From: Petrolisthes cinctipes
Taxonomy: Eukaryota > Arthropoda > Malacostraca > Decapoda > Porcellanidae
Assembly: GCA_033782935.1 (NCBI GenBank)
Contig: JAWQEG010001325.1
Span: 1,736,001-1,800,000 of the forward strand
Direction of reading: 5' to 3'
Length of the DNA stretch: 64,000 nucleotides
The position numbers were made by a program, and so were the translations under genes. Below the pieces are notes generated by a model. It saw only the letters and a program-made list of their open reading frames with translations. It was not told the origin of the DNA and did no database searches. Numbering within the stretch: position 1 is the stretch's first letter; each line of letters begins with the position of its first letter. Positions 11,294 to 22,873 of the stretch are shown here, piece by piece.

Positions 11294-12512
11294 TTTGCCA
11301 ATGATAATCAACTGGCATTGATTGTTATATTAACTGGGTTATGTTTTGTTTAGAAGCCACACCTGAATGGGGAAGAGGGATCACTCCTAGCGACCAAGCG
11401 TGTGTTTAACCTCCTAATAGATTACCCCGATTTTTGCTAATTAACCTTTTGTAGTGAAAAATAGTGTGTGCATAACAGTAGGTGTTTTACTAAATTTGCA
11501 CATCGTTCACATAATGATTGATTTATTCCAGAGATAACGGTGTGTGGCTGTGGGGAAGAGAAGGGCGAAGTTTTGGAAAGTAGGTGGGCAAGGTGAAGTT
11601 CACTGGAAGGCACCGGTTGAGCAGACGGATACGTAGGGTCATTACTTTAGCTAGGAATGTAGTTTGCCAGTCAGTATTTGATGAGCGTTTCAGAGTAACG
11701 ACTCCTTATAATGATAAAATCCTAAAGATTTTTATTACTTTGTTTATTGTATCACCCGTTACCATAAATCCTACGAATTATGAAATTATTCCGAAACTAT
11801 CCCTCTCGCATATTCTGTGTATCTTTTTATCGAGTCATCAAGTAATGAATAGATAACGTTAGCTGCACAAATTAAAGAAGAATGTGTCTAAATTGACATT
11901 ACCGATATCATGCTGTATGTGTAATAATCCTAAAGAAAATTAGCTCCTAGTAAAAGTCAGACAGAACACGTGATTAAACCAAGATTTACTTGCATTATAA
12001 ATAAATATAAAATATTCGCGTCCGTGCCCGAGATCACATCTTAAAACACACTGCACACTCAGAGGGACCCCTATTCGGAGGCATATTTTTCAATTCTGAC
12101 CTGGTCAATGCAATCCGTTCAGTTAGGTTAGATTAAGTATGGTTGGGTTGAAATGCAGTCAAGTAGGTAAAATGAGCTGGGAAAGACAATGAGACTATTT
12201 AAAAAATTTCCTATGGTTACTTTTATTCCTATATGTTAGGAGCAATTTTCCTTCATTTTGTCCCAGCACTTCTTGCTCTCCAGCCAAATTCGAGAAATAT
12301 GCTAACCAGCTGTAAAATCGGCGGTTGAACCCTCGTTGGCCGGGGGAAAGATAAAACTCTGGTTATTCTCTACTTTCTTCATCTTTACAGGTTCATAATT
12401 TCAATAGACAGGAACACTCTATAAATGTAAATAGGCAAAGTAGGAGTTATACAATCCTTGACAACCCAACAACATTTATTTAAACAAAATAATTTTTTAT
12501 TTACATTGACAA

Positions 12513-12728
12513 TTAATAACCAGTCCAGCCACCTTCCTTCTCTATGACGGCACACAGTCTATCGGGCACAGAGGCCACAATGCGTCGAATTTGTTAGGTT
12601 TGTTGCGGAACATCTCCCACTGAGCCTGGGTATGAGCCATTAGTGCCTCCGGTCTCCGCTCCACCATCTCTGGCTCCCAGCAGTTGACCATATTAGCCCA
12701 CATGTTCTCTATGGGGTTCCAACGAAGT
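12513..12728 (-). pseudogene. Tc1/mariner transposase C-terminal fragment
   Basis: The minus strand reads WNPIENMWANMVN, the NPIE(N/H)xW block holding the third catalytic acidic residue of Tc1-type DDE transposases. After a one-base shift near 12590 it gives VPDRLCAVIEKEGGWTGY and a stop, the standard Tc1-like C-terminus. The rest of the enzyme is absent. Just upstream the sequence is the inner end of the right arm, so this is a remnant of the element's own transposase or of a related one captured inside it. Confidence 0.75.
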
Positions 12729-13352
12729 TCACCTTGCCCACCTAGGCTACTTTCTGAGACTTCGCCCTTCTCTTCTCCACATAAATCCATCATTATGTGA
12801 ACGGTGTGCAAATTTGGTAGATCACCTACTACTATGCACACATTAATGTATCTATTAGCAAAACTTGGGGTAATCTATTAGTAGGTTAAACACACGTTTG
12901 GTCGTTAGGAGTGATGCCTCTTCCCCGTTCACCTGTGGGTTCAAAACAAACATAACCCAGTTAACAATCAATGCGAGTTGATTATCACTGGCAAAACGAT
13001 CGCTTATTTCGACACTACTAATTTGTTTATTAACGTAGAATGTCAGGGAGCCAGGACTGAATCCACAGTCATTTTGTCAGAGTCCTCCCCAAACACACTT
13101 GTAAGGCTTCGTTATTTCTCAAAAGCTGATTATTCCTATTCACCAAAACTATTAATTGAGCATTTGTATTATTACAATAGCTGCATACTTTACTCATCAG
13201 ATGCTTCCAATAAATCAGACACAAGTCATTTACACAGTTTAGTTTCTTTCGTTTGGGTGCTAACAAATCACAACGAACAACTGTGGAATTGGTCCTCACT
13301 CTCTGTTCCATTTCATTAGTATAGAGATAGGATAAGATAAGATGGTGTTTAT

Positions 13353-13435
<83 letters not shown>

Positions 13436-14044
13436 ACAGTTGACTTTAACATTTTTATTACGAGAAAAAGTATTTAGCAATGAAGGAATTTTACTATGCA
13501 TGTAATACCTGACTTACAAATAAAATACGAAATCAAAGGTGATCTCAAATTATGCTTACCAAAATATGATGGACAAAGAAAACAACCTATCTGCCCGATC
13601 CTAGTTGGTAGAAAAACAAGATAACAATCGTGGCAACGAGACGTGAGCTCTGTCAGAACGGCTGAGCAATGTTGCATGCCAAACATGATAACCATTAAGA
13701 AGAAATATTCACTGTTCAGGCTACGAACAACTTTACCTTAGCTTCACCTGATCATTGTGTAATATAGTTGTTAAATTTCCATAATAGCATTCCTCAACCA
13801 CTCTGCCTGAGAACTCATGACTCATTGGCACGAGCATAGATGTTTCCCGAAACTTCAACCCTGCAGTCCACATTCCTTCCACAACTACACAGCGCCATCT
13901 ATGGAATGAACTTTGAGGCAAGGTCATGTTCACTACAGAGGGAGAGTGTTGACGATCCGTATAATTTTCGAGCACACACACACACTGCTGCCACATCTGC
14001 GATCTCTCGATACTGGGTGGCCCAGTCGGAACTGTAACAGACTG
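12723..14044 (-). repeat. Right long inverted arm
   Basis: Reverse complement of the left arm. It includes a (GA)n tract at 13356-13432 in the mirror position of the left (CT)n tract. Confidence 0.9.
13356..13432. repeat. (GA)n microsatellite
   Basis: Pure GA dinucleotide run, mirror of 10515-10614. Confidence 0.95.
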
Positions 14045-14243
14045 TACATGCTCATATAATTAATTAATAGTTTGCCTAAGTTTCAATTCATCAACAGTGT
14101 GTATGCTGGCTAAAGGAGGAGATTCTTTTTCCATCTGTATTGGTTTAAGAAACACAAGAAAGTCACCTGTACAGTATGTAAAGTCGCGAGCTGATGGGAT
14201 GGAGACACGAGCTAACTCTTCATGGGGTCATTTCTACCTGACG
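14045..14243 (-). pseudogene. pol: Gypsy-1 pol linker upstream of RT
   Basis: The minus strand reads open for about 60 residues (segments include IPSARDFTYCTG and LVFLKPIQMEKE) up to a single TAA. It then joins in frame with the sequence left of the Tc1-type element at 9958 (VNDFPSHCTQLL). This continuity is what identifies it as pol sequence between protease and RT. No family domain is recognised in this stretch itself. Confidence 0.65.
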
Positions 14244-15154
14244 AGTTATGGAGGGGGGAAGGGAGAGAGACAGAGGAACAGATGGGGGGAGGTTATGGAG
14301 GGGCTGGTGGAGTGTTGCCACTTCTGATTGATATAGAACTATCTCACCATCCACTGAAAGTTTTATTCGAAGCATTCACTGGTGAGAGGGAGAAACGAGA
14401 AGGAGGAATGAAGGTGGTTGGGGATGAATGTATGAGCGCCGTGAGTGAAGATATTGCAGGATGAATTGAATTAGTTGTGTATACGAATTAGACGGACATA
14501 GAGATATGTAATAACTGAATAATATTTTCGAGTTGGATATATAACTGATATTATTAAGCCACACTAAACTCACCATTGTGAACTGTGTGAGTGTTAGCTT
14601 AAAAGTTTAAAGTAATACAAACATTGTTATCCATCGTAACATAATATTCATCAATAATTACATAACCAAATGATTAAGTTAAAGTTTACCGCAAATCCAC
14701 TGTTTCTATTGAACCTGGACGAATCAAAGGTGACAAACATAATATTATATTCTCTTTGTCGGGAGAATATGTTACAGTTCTGCCTCTCAAAATGCACTGG
14801 TTTGCTAGATTGCCAACATTAATAATTAAGTCGTGTGGGTGAAAGCTAGACACATATATAGGCCGCATATAAATTCACAATTAGAAACCCTAAGAATAAT
14901 GGAAGACAAATATATAATGTTTTATAGAAATGGAACTGAAATTTGTATTTCTGTATATTGTCTTTTACTTTAATGTTGTCACTATTAAGAGTTTTATTAT
15001 ATAAATATTGTGGCTTACAAGGTGCAGTAATAATATCATAAAGTAAGTATTAAAAGTAATAGTAAGATGGTAGTCCTCAATTGAATTAATCCTTTGTATT
15101 ATTGTTTGCATTTTAATACTCATTATAAATTTGTAGGGCTCGCTTCAACAGCAG

Positions 15155-15190
15155 AAAAAAAAAAAAAAAAAAAAAAACACACACACACAG
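15155..15190. repeat. Poly(A) plus (CA)n tract
   Basis: 23 A residues followed by CA repeats. Confidence 0.9.
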
Positions 15191-15570
15191 CAGTGAGTAA
15201 CACTCTGCAATCAACAACAATATAATAATTTAATGTTATCACTGTAGTTACTTGACGGTAGCCATTATTTTCAAGGATAAATACACAGAGTATCTAGAAC
15301 ATTTTATTGGACGCATAATAACTTTTTGAGTCTCACTAACTTTGCCATGAAGGCTGACACCTCAAAGGTTGTCAGCACTGATTATCATATGCTTCACAAA
15401 CAGTAACTAGCTTTATTCTACTAAGCCTACGTGTTGATTTTTTCCTTATTATGGGCAGAAATTTACTTGTAATCCAATAATACACTATATGTAACGTAGA
15501 ACAAGTTATTTTATTCACGTGTGTTAAGTTGGTAAGCCTGCGAAGGCTACAAGGTGTGGGATCAAGCTCC

Positions 15571-15574
<4 letters not shown>

Positions 15575-15606
<32 letters not shown>
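15575..15606. repeat. (GT)n microsatellite
   Basis: Pure GT run. Confidence 0.95.
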
Positions 15607-15609
<3 letters not shown>

Positions 15610-15842
15610 GGGAACTGCGGTTCACATGACTCGAACCCTCACTTCACCAGAAATGTGCCTATATTCTGCAGGAGAGATTCTGGCTTATTCCGTCCGTTCC
15701 ACAGAATATTCTTTTCCCATAAAAAATATGGATACTTGTGGTTCTCATAATTTTGTGTAATATTAATGATTGTTGAAACACATTTATCATTGATTATAGC
15801 AATTTCATTAAATATGTCAAGTTTTATAGACACCCTGTACAT

Positions 15843-15846
<4 letters not shown>

Positions 15847-15912
<66 letters not shown>
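15847..15912. repeat. (CT)n microsatellite
   Basis: Pure CT run of about 65 bases. Confidence 0.95.
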
Positions 15913-15913
<1 letters not shown>

Positions 15914-15970
15914 GACTTTATATTTCATATCACGCCACAGACTGGACACGTTCCAAGTTAGAAAATACTA

Positions 15971-16518
15971 CAGGGTGATTAAATAAAAGAAACGTTACCC
16001 AGACTACATATTATTAATATTCTATTTCATGTATATCATACGCTGTACATTTGCAATTAAGACATGAAATACAGAAATAATTTACAGTGTTGATGAAGCA
16101 ATATCAGATCATATTTACAGCATATGTTCAAAGTGTGATCCACCCTTTTTACCATGTTAGCAGAGACTTTGTGTAGGGTTGCTACTTGCTACAGTAATGT
16201 TTGCAATTGCAGTTTCAATGTTAGCTTTCAGTTAGTCTAATGTGTGTGGGTTAGTCCAATAGACTACGCCTTTCAGGTGACCCCTTAGAAAGTAATCGGG
16301 AGATGTAAGGTCTGGCTTGTGGCGCCGTCTTGCTGAAACCAGCAGTAACGTTCATCCTCATCAAGAGATGAGATGAACTGTGTGATTATATCCCGGTATA
16401 CATCACCATTCATTGGTGCCTCAATGAAAATTGGGGCCACCACACGCCGGCGACTTACAGCACACCATACTCAATTTTTTTGTGGAAGCAAAGGTTTTTC
16501 ATGAACATCTGTTGCCGG
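15971..16518 (-). pseudogene. Mariner-type (IS630-Tc1-mariner) transposase 3' half
   Basis: The plus-strand left end reads TA then CAGGGTGATTAAATAAAAG, a mariner-like terminus at a TA site. The minus strand encodes VVAPIFIEAPMNGDVYRDI and YCWFQQDGATSQTLHLP, the latter holding the second catalytic Asp. Several stops follow in the part that should hold the third acidic residue. The N-terminal half is missing, and the element is cut near 16518 where LINE RNase H sequence begins. Confidence 0.75.
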
Positions 16519-17585
16519 TCCTTGATGGTTCGTTGTTTGCAACGCTTACATCGACTTCCTGACTCCCTTCTCTGCTTGTCGGTGTCATCTGATATCATGT
16601 CTCAGTACTACCCTTTACATTCTCGTACACCATGGCCCTTTGGCTTCCGGGTCAGGAAGGCTATGGAGAAGTTGTGCATTGATGACTTCCAGATTTGTCC
16701 TGTGCATGTCCCTAGGGTGGTTCCATGGCTTCTCCCAGAAGTTTGCACTTGCACTTGCTTTTCAAACAAGAAGGAATCCCTTCCTCTTCCAGTGGCTCGT
16801 TCCCTCATTTTAAAACATGCCTTCACTCACAGGGTGTCTATCCCTGTGTACACTGATGGGTCAAAATCTGATGCTGGAGTTCGTTTTGGGGCTCTCTTTT
16901 CTGACTGTTGTCGAGGCGGGAGGCTCCTTTCTGTATTGTCGATTTTTACTGCAGAGCTCTCGGTCATATTATATGCCCTCCAAGTAATTTTTACTCTCCC
17001 TCAGTCTTCTCTTACTATTTATAGCGATTCCTGTAGTTCATTGCAGGCCTAGGGCAATTTTAACTCTTTCCATCCCCTAGTGTTGGTCATTCTTGAGTGG
17101 CTTGTCCTCCTGGGACGTCGTGGCTGCAGAGTCACATTTTGTTTGGTCCCGGCCCATGTGGGTGTCTATGGGAATGAGCGGACTGAAGCCCTTGCTAAGG
17201 CTATGGCCTGCTAGGCGTCATCCCGTACTTGCTGTGGACCTTCGACCCTACATAGATGCTGCCGTTCGTTCCTGCTGGCAGGACAGATGGGACTCATGGA
17301 TTTTTAACGGAGAGGGCTCCCCTTCCCTACAATCATGATTGTCTAGTCCCTTCAACCTTGCGGCATTTTCTTGTGGCGTGCCCAAGCATTGGGGACTTTC
17401 ATCGTCGGTATCTCTTTGTATTAACCGAGGTATTTGCATGTCTTTCCTATGGCGCAATCCACTTCAATTTTAAGCGTTTGTGGAGTTTCCCAGCATTGGG
17501 GACCTTCGTCGTTGGTATTTCTCCGTGTTAACCAAGGTATTTGCACATCTTTCCTATGGCGCAATCCACTCCATTTTCAAGCGTT
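16519..17585 (+). pseudogene. LINE ORF2 RNase H fragment, plus strand
   Basis: Closely related to the RNase H part of the 231-3806 LINE. Readable blocks are RSLMVRCLQRLHRLPDS, PWPFGFRVRKAME, VYTDGSKSDAGV, TAELSVILYAL and IYSDSCSSLQA, followed by a TAG at about 17050. The remainder is riddled with frameshifts. Two partly duplicated blocks follow at about 17395-17475 and 17500-17585, both containing TCTTTCCTATGGCGCAATCC. It is not functional. Confidence 0.8.
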
Positions 17586-17990
17586 TTGAAGTCGTTCTCC
17601 GTGTCCGTCTCACCTATGAAGAACCGTCCCCCACTCAATACTCAGAGAGGTGCCAACAAAGACGGTCCCCAATGCTGGGACACCTCACAAGAAGATGCCG
17701 CACGATCAAAGGGACTAGACAATCATCATTGTAAGGAAGGGAAGCCCTCACCATTAAAAATCCATGAGTCAAACGTGAGTGGCCAATGCGGAGATGGACA
17801 AGAGCCGTCTCCCACAGGCGGGACAGGCCACTGTAGCTTCACAAATCCAGGCGCTGGCGGACGCCGTGGAGCTTGTTAGCCCCGACGGCGTCCCATCTGT
17901 CATGCCAGCAGGAACTAACGGCAGCATCCATGTAGGGTCGAAGTTCTAAAGCAGGTACGGGATGATGACTGGCAGGAGGCCGATCAATCC
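17586..17990 (-). pseudogene. LINE ORF2 3' fragment, opposite orientation
   Basis: The minus-strand equivalent of 640-985 (RNase H end and C-terminal CCHC region), directly abutting the plus-strand fragment 16519-17585 of the same family. Together they form a tail-to-tail fold-back of the same LINE. Confidence 0.75.
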
Positions 17991-18114
17991 CATTGACAAT
18001 TTGTGGGTATAGAGATATTTCGACTCTATAGTACTTGCACTTCAAGAAGTCCGTTCTGGGCGTGACAGATGTCGTGTTTTACCATTAGCCATGCTGCCAA
18101 ATCAACCTTAGTAC

Positions 18115-18271
18115 ATGCCTCTCTCTCTCGTATTGCCAATCTATGTGCTATTTGAATATGACTCTCTCTCTCTCTCTCTCTCTTCCACACACACACTTAA
18201 TAAATTTACAGTGATATCCACTAATGAAAATACTAAAAAAAAAAAAAGAAAAAAAAAAAAAAAAAAAAAAA
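18115..18271. repeat. (CT)n and A-rich low-complexity tract
   Basis: CT run at 18158-18182 and an interrupted poly(A) at 18234-18271. No gene. Confidence 0.9.
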
Positions 18272-18831
18272 CAGATATAGGAACTGAATCTGGACAAGGA
18301 ATTCCTTGGAAAGAATTCATATAATCGATTATTTTTAGACACGTAATTATGACAGTGGTATGAAATCTTATTTTATCGTACCAGTACGGGTATGGTACAA
18401 AATTACTGTTCGGTATTTTTATGAGTGCGGAATTACTATATTTTTTTTCGTACCGTACCCGTACATCTCCCGGCCCACACACCCAACCATTCAACACATA
18501 AAGACCCCAAGAGGGCGATTCCCCTGGCGGGCAGCACTGTTGGCTCGTACTGGCAGCCTATTGCATGAGAACCATTAAGTCTCGTTTCTAATTGGCGACT
18601 TTCTGTAACCCATGTCAGTCGCCTCAGACCCTCCTTCTCCTTCTCATGGCCTTTCAGCCAATCACACATTGTTAAGTTCTTAGAAAATATGTCGTATAAC
18701 TTTGAGTTGTGTTGACCCAGTGTTGTATGTTGTATAATTATAATTTATTTTCATTTTTATTGTAATGACATCACTATCGTCATTATTATTGTTATCACCA
18801 TCATAAATAACAATACTACTATTACAACAAC
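18272..18831. other. Unrecognised non-coding stretch
   Basis: Contains small GTACCxGTACGGGTA palindromes near 18378-18470. No credible gene or known element was recognised. Confidence 0.4.
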
Positions 18832-18852
18832 AACTACTACTACTACTACTAT

Positions 18853-18914
<62 letters not shown>

Positions 18915-18945
18915 ATAATAATAATAATAATAATAATAATCATCA
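18832..18945. repeat. (ACT)n / (AAT)n trinucleotide microsatellite
   Basis: ACT repeats run to about 18913, then AAT repeats and CAT units. Confidence 0.95.
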
Positions 18946-18989
18946 TCATTTTCATTGTCGTTTAATAACCCATTTCCCTTTTATTTAAT

Positions 18990-19203
18990 TCAGAACCCCC
19001 CTGGTGTAGAGGGCTACGAATACCTCCCTAGTATCTCTGCTTGTGGTAAAAGGCGACTAAATGGGGCTTTCAATTCCTTAACTGTCCCTTTGTTTTTCTT
19101 CTGTTACCTGCTGAGCTTACTGTCCCACATCGCAATCACCTACTTCAGTGGGTGCCATATGACCTCTGTGTTGCGGCGCCCAATAGCAATCAATCAATCA
19201 ACT
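18990..19203 (+). mobile_element. SINE-like element
   Basis: Begins near CCCCCCTGGTGTAGAGGGCT and ends ATATGACCTCTGTGTTGCGG, then CGCCCAATAGC and (AATC)n. This is the same 3' module as the other SINE copies in the window, with a more divergent body. Confidence 0.6.
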
Positions 19204-19239
19204 TTAAGTTAGGAAAAATAAAGTATAATACAGAAGGAA

Positions 19240-19660
19240 GTACAAAACACACACACACACACATGCACACATTATCATGTTTACTAAAATCTCAGCTCTC
19301 TCTCTGTCTCTCACCTTTCAAGTCCACTAAATTCTCTCTCTCTCTCTCTCTCTCACCAAATTTTCAGCTTCTCTCCATAAGTTCTTTCATTCACAACTAA
19401 AGATAAAATCAGGTCACCAGGACTATAACATATAGTCTTACTATCCCTTATTGTGGATATTGCCTGCCTTGATGTGGGCAGTACTTTAATTAGCGCCTCT
19501 TTGGGCCACAGCCACTCTCTTTTAATTCTTCAATTGTCCCTCTTTTCCAATTGTTTCCTTCGTGATTGCTGTCCCACCTATTTATTACATTCTGCCTCAA
19601 TTACAAAACTTCATCTGTCCCTCCTTTCCTTCTCTCTCCTGTACAGCCACAATCAAATAA
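19240..19660 (+). repeat. Low-complexity CA/CT tracts and a degraded SINE-like piece
   Basis: (CA)n is at 19247-19262 and (CT)n at 19333-19354. At about 19455-19600 a weak match to the SINE body is seen (CAGTACTTTAATTAGCGCCT, CTTGTCCCACC-like), without the ATCA tail. Confidence 0.5.
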
Positions 19661-20026
19661 CCACCGACACCTAACTTCCATCGTGCAAATAAATCAGTAT
19701 CATATCAAAATATAATCATACAACACCTTGCGTCAACTTAACCCCCTCAATTATTATTATGAGGTGCTGCAAAATCATACACGTGTTGTTCTTTATTACC
19801 AAGATATTTATATGATGGAAAAAAAGTGTCTGTGGTTATTTGATTGTGGCTGTACCTACATGGTCTTTTTGGTCATCTAGCAATCAATACTCTTTGATTA
19901 TTTCTCATACTGTGACTATGAACAGGGCCTCTTATTTACATTTTACTTCATCACCAGATTTCCATCATAAACAGAGTGCATACGTGTGTAAGGTTATTGT
20001 AACCAATCTCTCATATTTGTGTGTTT

Positions 20027-20030
<4 letters not shown>

Positions 20031-20073
<43 letters not shown>
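20031..20073. repeat. (TC)n microsatellite
   Basis: Pure TC run. Confidence 0.95.
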
Positions 20074-20076
<3 letters not shown>

Positions 20077-20360
20077 GTCACAGGATGATTGAGCATTTTG
20101 AAGCCTAGAAGTGATTGGATCTTATTTCATTCAGGTAAGAATATCTTTCAGGAACGAATATTCATTATATTATTTTCCTGCTAAGGATGACAGTGGCACA
20201 AGGGTTAGTGATGCCATAGACATAGATTTGGCGTTGATGATTACTGGAGTGCCATTTTAATTATTAAATTTACTAGATTATTTGTAAAGTACAATATATT
20301 AATAATATTATCATTCAAGTTGTTGCTTTTAGTTCCTTAATATTTAATGTACCTTTGTTC

Positions 20361-20470
20361 CGTGTGTGTGTGTGTGTGTGTTCTAAGATCGAGTAGTGTG
20401 TGTGTGTGTTCTAAGATAGGGTAGTGTGTGTGTGTGTTCTAAGATAGGGTAGTGTGCGTGTGTTTTGTGT
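20361..20470. repeat. GT-rich minisatellite
   Basis: About four units of TGTGTGTGTTCTAAGATAGG-type sequence, period about 32 bp, ending where the LINE tail begins. Confidence 0.85.
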
Positions 20471-21947
20471 GTAAGTAAGTAAGTATAGTAAGTAAAAGTT
20501 TATTGCCCTTAAATTTCCAATACATTATGGAAACATAACACAAATTATCAATGGCATAGCCTGTCAAGCCGAAGCTTCCCGACAGACTTGATAACATATT
20601 AATACATTTGAATGCTCACACTGCAACACGCAGCTAGAGTATATAAGAACAGCAATGCAATAGTTGTAGTAATATTCACAAATCATAAAACAACAATAAA
20701 AACAATCAACAATACCATCATCCATACCACATACCATATCATACTACACACTATAGTAACACACCAGATATATAATATATACAAACTGATTTCAATATTA
20801 ACTGTTTTGGTAGTTATATAAATATGTTTTTACAGATTTTTAAAAAATTGATAAACTACCACTATAAAGAAGAGTTTTAATTCTTAAAGGCAATGAATTC
20901 CATAATTGGGGACCGAAGCATAGTACACTGTGTTTAAAAAGAGATGTTCTGAACTGTGGACATATGAGATTGACATTATTACCACGATTGTTGTATAATG
21001 TACATACCACTCTGAAAGGTTGAGCTCCACAATATTGTGTAAGATATTTATATATATTTAATAGTACAAAATATTTATGAATGTTTATGAAATTAAGAAA
21101 AATTTTCGTATTTATTATATTTCGTGTGGACTGAAACCTATTCATATAAAATATGCATATAAATATTTTATTTTGAGCTATTGATAATTTTTTGATGAAG
21201 GACTGCTAGGTACATGCCCAGACTGATACACAGTAGGTGATGTGGGGGTAACAAAGTGTATAGTAAATACTAATGAGGGATTCAGGTGTGAGAAAATTAC
21301 GAACTCTGAACAAAATGCCACACATCCTTGCTAATTTACTTGTAACAAATGAAATCTGTTGATTCCAATTCATATTCTCATCTATACAAACTCCCAAAAA
21401 TTTTGTGAATTTTACTCTGTCTATTGTGTTTCCTTCTATGGTTACAGGAAGAGTGTTATGTTGTAGTGAACGGTTTTGGAAGAATATATAATTAGTTTTT
21501 GCAATATTCAGACTCAAATTATTTATCTTAATCCAATGATTAATTTTTCCTAATCCTGTAATTAAATTCATATGAAGATCATTAACGTTTGTATTGTCCA
21601 TTAGTATATTTGTATCATCTGCATAAATGGTGTATTTGAATTTTGAACTTACATTAACAATGTCGTTTATATAGATGAGAAAAAGTATGGGTCCTAAAAT
21701 TGACCCCTGTGGTACACCTTTGTTAACTGTCCTAAAAGAAGAATGTGTGGAGTTACAGTATACAGCTTGAGACCTATTGATTAAGTAACTTTTAAATAAT
21801 TTTAAAGGAATACCTCTAACACCATAATGACTAAGCTTATTCAATACAATTTTGTGATTTAAAGTATCGAAAGCTTTAGACAGGTCTAAGAATATTCCTA
21901 TTAAATAATGCTTTTTTTCTAAATATTGATATACATTAGAGGTGAAC
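20471..21947 (-). mobile_element. 5'-truncated LINE with (TTAC)n tail
   Basis: The minus strand ends at TTACTTACTATACTTACTTAC on the 3' side (20471-20495). It carries a partial RT and C-terminal region and is cut at 21947 against the truncated LTR of the next element. The RT type and the tail differ from the RNase H-bearing LINEs elsewhere in the window. CR1/L2-like affiliation is inference. Confidence 0.75.
20840..21945 (-). pseudogene. LINE reverse transcriptase, C-terminal two thirds
   Basis: Reads FLDLSKAFDTLNHKI (about 21890), then NKGVPQGSILGPILFLIYIN, YTIYADDTNI with the catalytic YADD, and LGVCIDENMNWNQQI. A stop occurs at about 21206, followed in another frame by a LINE C-terminus containing FGPQLWNSLPL. 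The enzyme copies element RNA at the nick site. The N-terminal endonuclease and the start are missing, and a frame break lies at about 21150-21206. Confidence 0.85.
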
Positions 21948-22761
21948 TTTTGGTAAAAGCCACTAGTTGGCCAGTATTATTGTTGGTAACGCCACTAGTT
22001 GGCCAATATTATTTTTTGGTAAGCCACTAGTGTTGTTTTTGGTAAAGTACTAGTTGGCCTGTGTCTTGTTTTTTTGCTAAATGCCACGTGTATAATCCTG
22101 TAAGCAATTCTGCTTGAAACTGACTCCTACGGTAGGTGATTGTGATTGCGATGTCTAGGTCCATTCACAATTGGGAGGGGGGTGGTACAGTAAGTGGGAG
22201 TCCAGTCTCCAGTGGTGTGCCACAGGTGGTATATGTATTATATATTTTTTTTCTCTTGTACTTAATTTTGGGGAGAACTAAGAAAATTCCTGGTCTCTAG
22301 TCTAAATCATTTTTTTTTTTTTTTTGTATATTGTCAAGGTGCAAGGCTGTGTTCTAATCTAGTGTTTGTAATATTGAAATTTCGAGTAGAGTAAGGGGGA
22401 AGGTAGTATTTGAAATCATTGTATTAAATCTATTGGGTAAATTTTAGTTAATAAGGGGGGCGTAAGTACAGTATTAATCAAACCTTTATTTTTTTTTTCT
22501 TTTGTGAAAGCTTTGTCATTATAATAATTATATATAGATTTTTTATTTATTATATATGTAAATTGATTGGTCTCACAATAATAAATCACTGGGTCTTTTA
22601 TCTTTGAACAGTAGTTTTTCTGCACTATACCCTGCCACCTGAGGAAGGTCGAAGACAGTGAACACGAATCCAAATATTTTTTTTTGTGATAGCGCAGGGT
22701 TTTTGGTTGGGAGCACCGGGAATATCCTTGTGGATCATAAGAACCGAAACACTGTGTTACA
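21948..22761 (+). repeat. 5' LTR (5'-truncated)
   Basis: Shares its sequence with the 3' LTR and ends TGTTACA. It contains about 35-bp internal tandem units with the core GCCACTAGTTGGCC. Confidence 0.8.
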
Positions 22762-22782
22762 CTGGTGGCAGCGGTGGGATTT
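22762..22782 (+). other. Candidate primer-binding site
   Basis: CTGGTGGCAGCGGTGGGAT begins directly after the LTR end. The tRNA partner is not identified here. Confidence 0.5.
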
Positions 22783-22873
22783 TCACTGGAGTCTTTCTTA
22801 GTGGTATTGGGTGTGTAGACTATTGTTTGGGGTGGAAGTACCGTATTCAACTTTTTTTTTGAGCACCGAATCA

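Larger units (their letters stand above)
9959..11600 (+). repeat. Left long inverted arm
   Basis: Matches the reverse complement of 12723-14044 once the 10981-11293 insertion is removed. No gene is seen. The short open frames here are mirrored in the other arm and look non-coding. Confidence 0.9.
9959..14044. mobile_element. Tc1/mariner-type DNA transposon with about 1.3-kb inverted arms
   Basis: Both ends read CAGTCTGTTACAGTTCCGAC inward and are flanked by TA (9957-9958 and 14045-14046), the Tc1/mariner target duplication. The left arm is 9959-11600, including a later 313-bp SINE insertion. The right arm is 12723-14044 as reverse complement, with high similarity throughout, including a (CT)n/(GA)n tract. 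The centre holds a C-terminal transposase scrap. It interrupts Gypsy-1 pol, whose frame resumes on both sides. Confidence 0.9.
5375..14243 (-). mobile_element. Gypsy-1: errantivirus-like LTR retrotransposon with envelope gene, split by a DNA transposon
   Basis: Minus-strand order is pol N-terminal linker (14243-14045), a 4.1-kb Tc1-type insertion (9959-14044), RT and RNase H (9958-8520), integrase zinc domain (8517-8128), integrase core and C-terminus (about 8130-7185) and env (7169-5375). The same coding frame resumes on both sides of the insertion, which shows the DNA element jumped into a pre-existing Gypsy copy. All genes carry frameshifts or stops. Gag and clear LTRs are not recognised. 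Confidence 0.85.
14244..15960. other. Non-coding stretch, mostly unrecognised
   Basis: A 60-codon minus-strand frame at 14686-14868 could be more Gypsy-1 pol (protease-RT spacer), but there is no diagnostic motif. It holds an A-run followed by (AC)n at 15155-15190 and (GT)n at 15575-15606. Nothing else is recognised. Confidence 0.4.

Noticed and set aside
14686..14868. 60-codon minus frame as Gypsy-1 protease
   Set aside because: No DTG/DSG active-site motif and no continuity with 14243. Mentioned only as a possibility.
18680..18955. Poly-Ser/poly-Ile frame
   Set aside because: Translation of the (ACT)n/(AAT)n tract.
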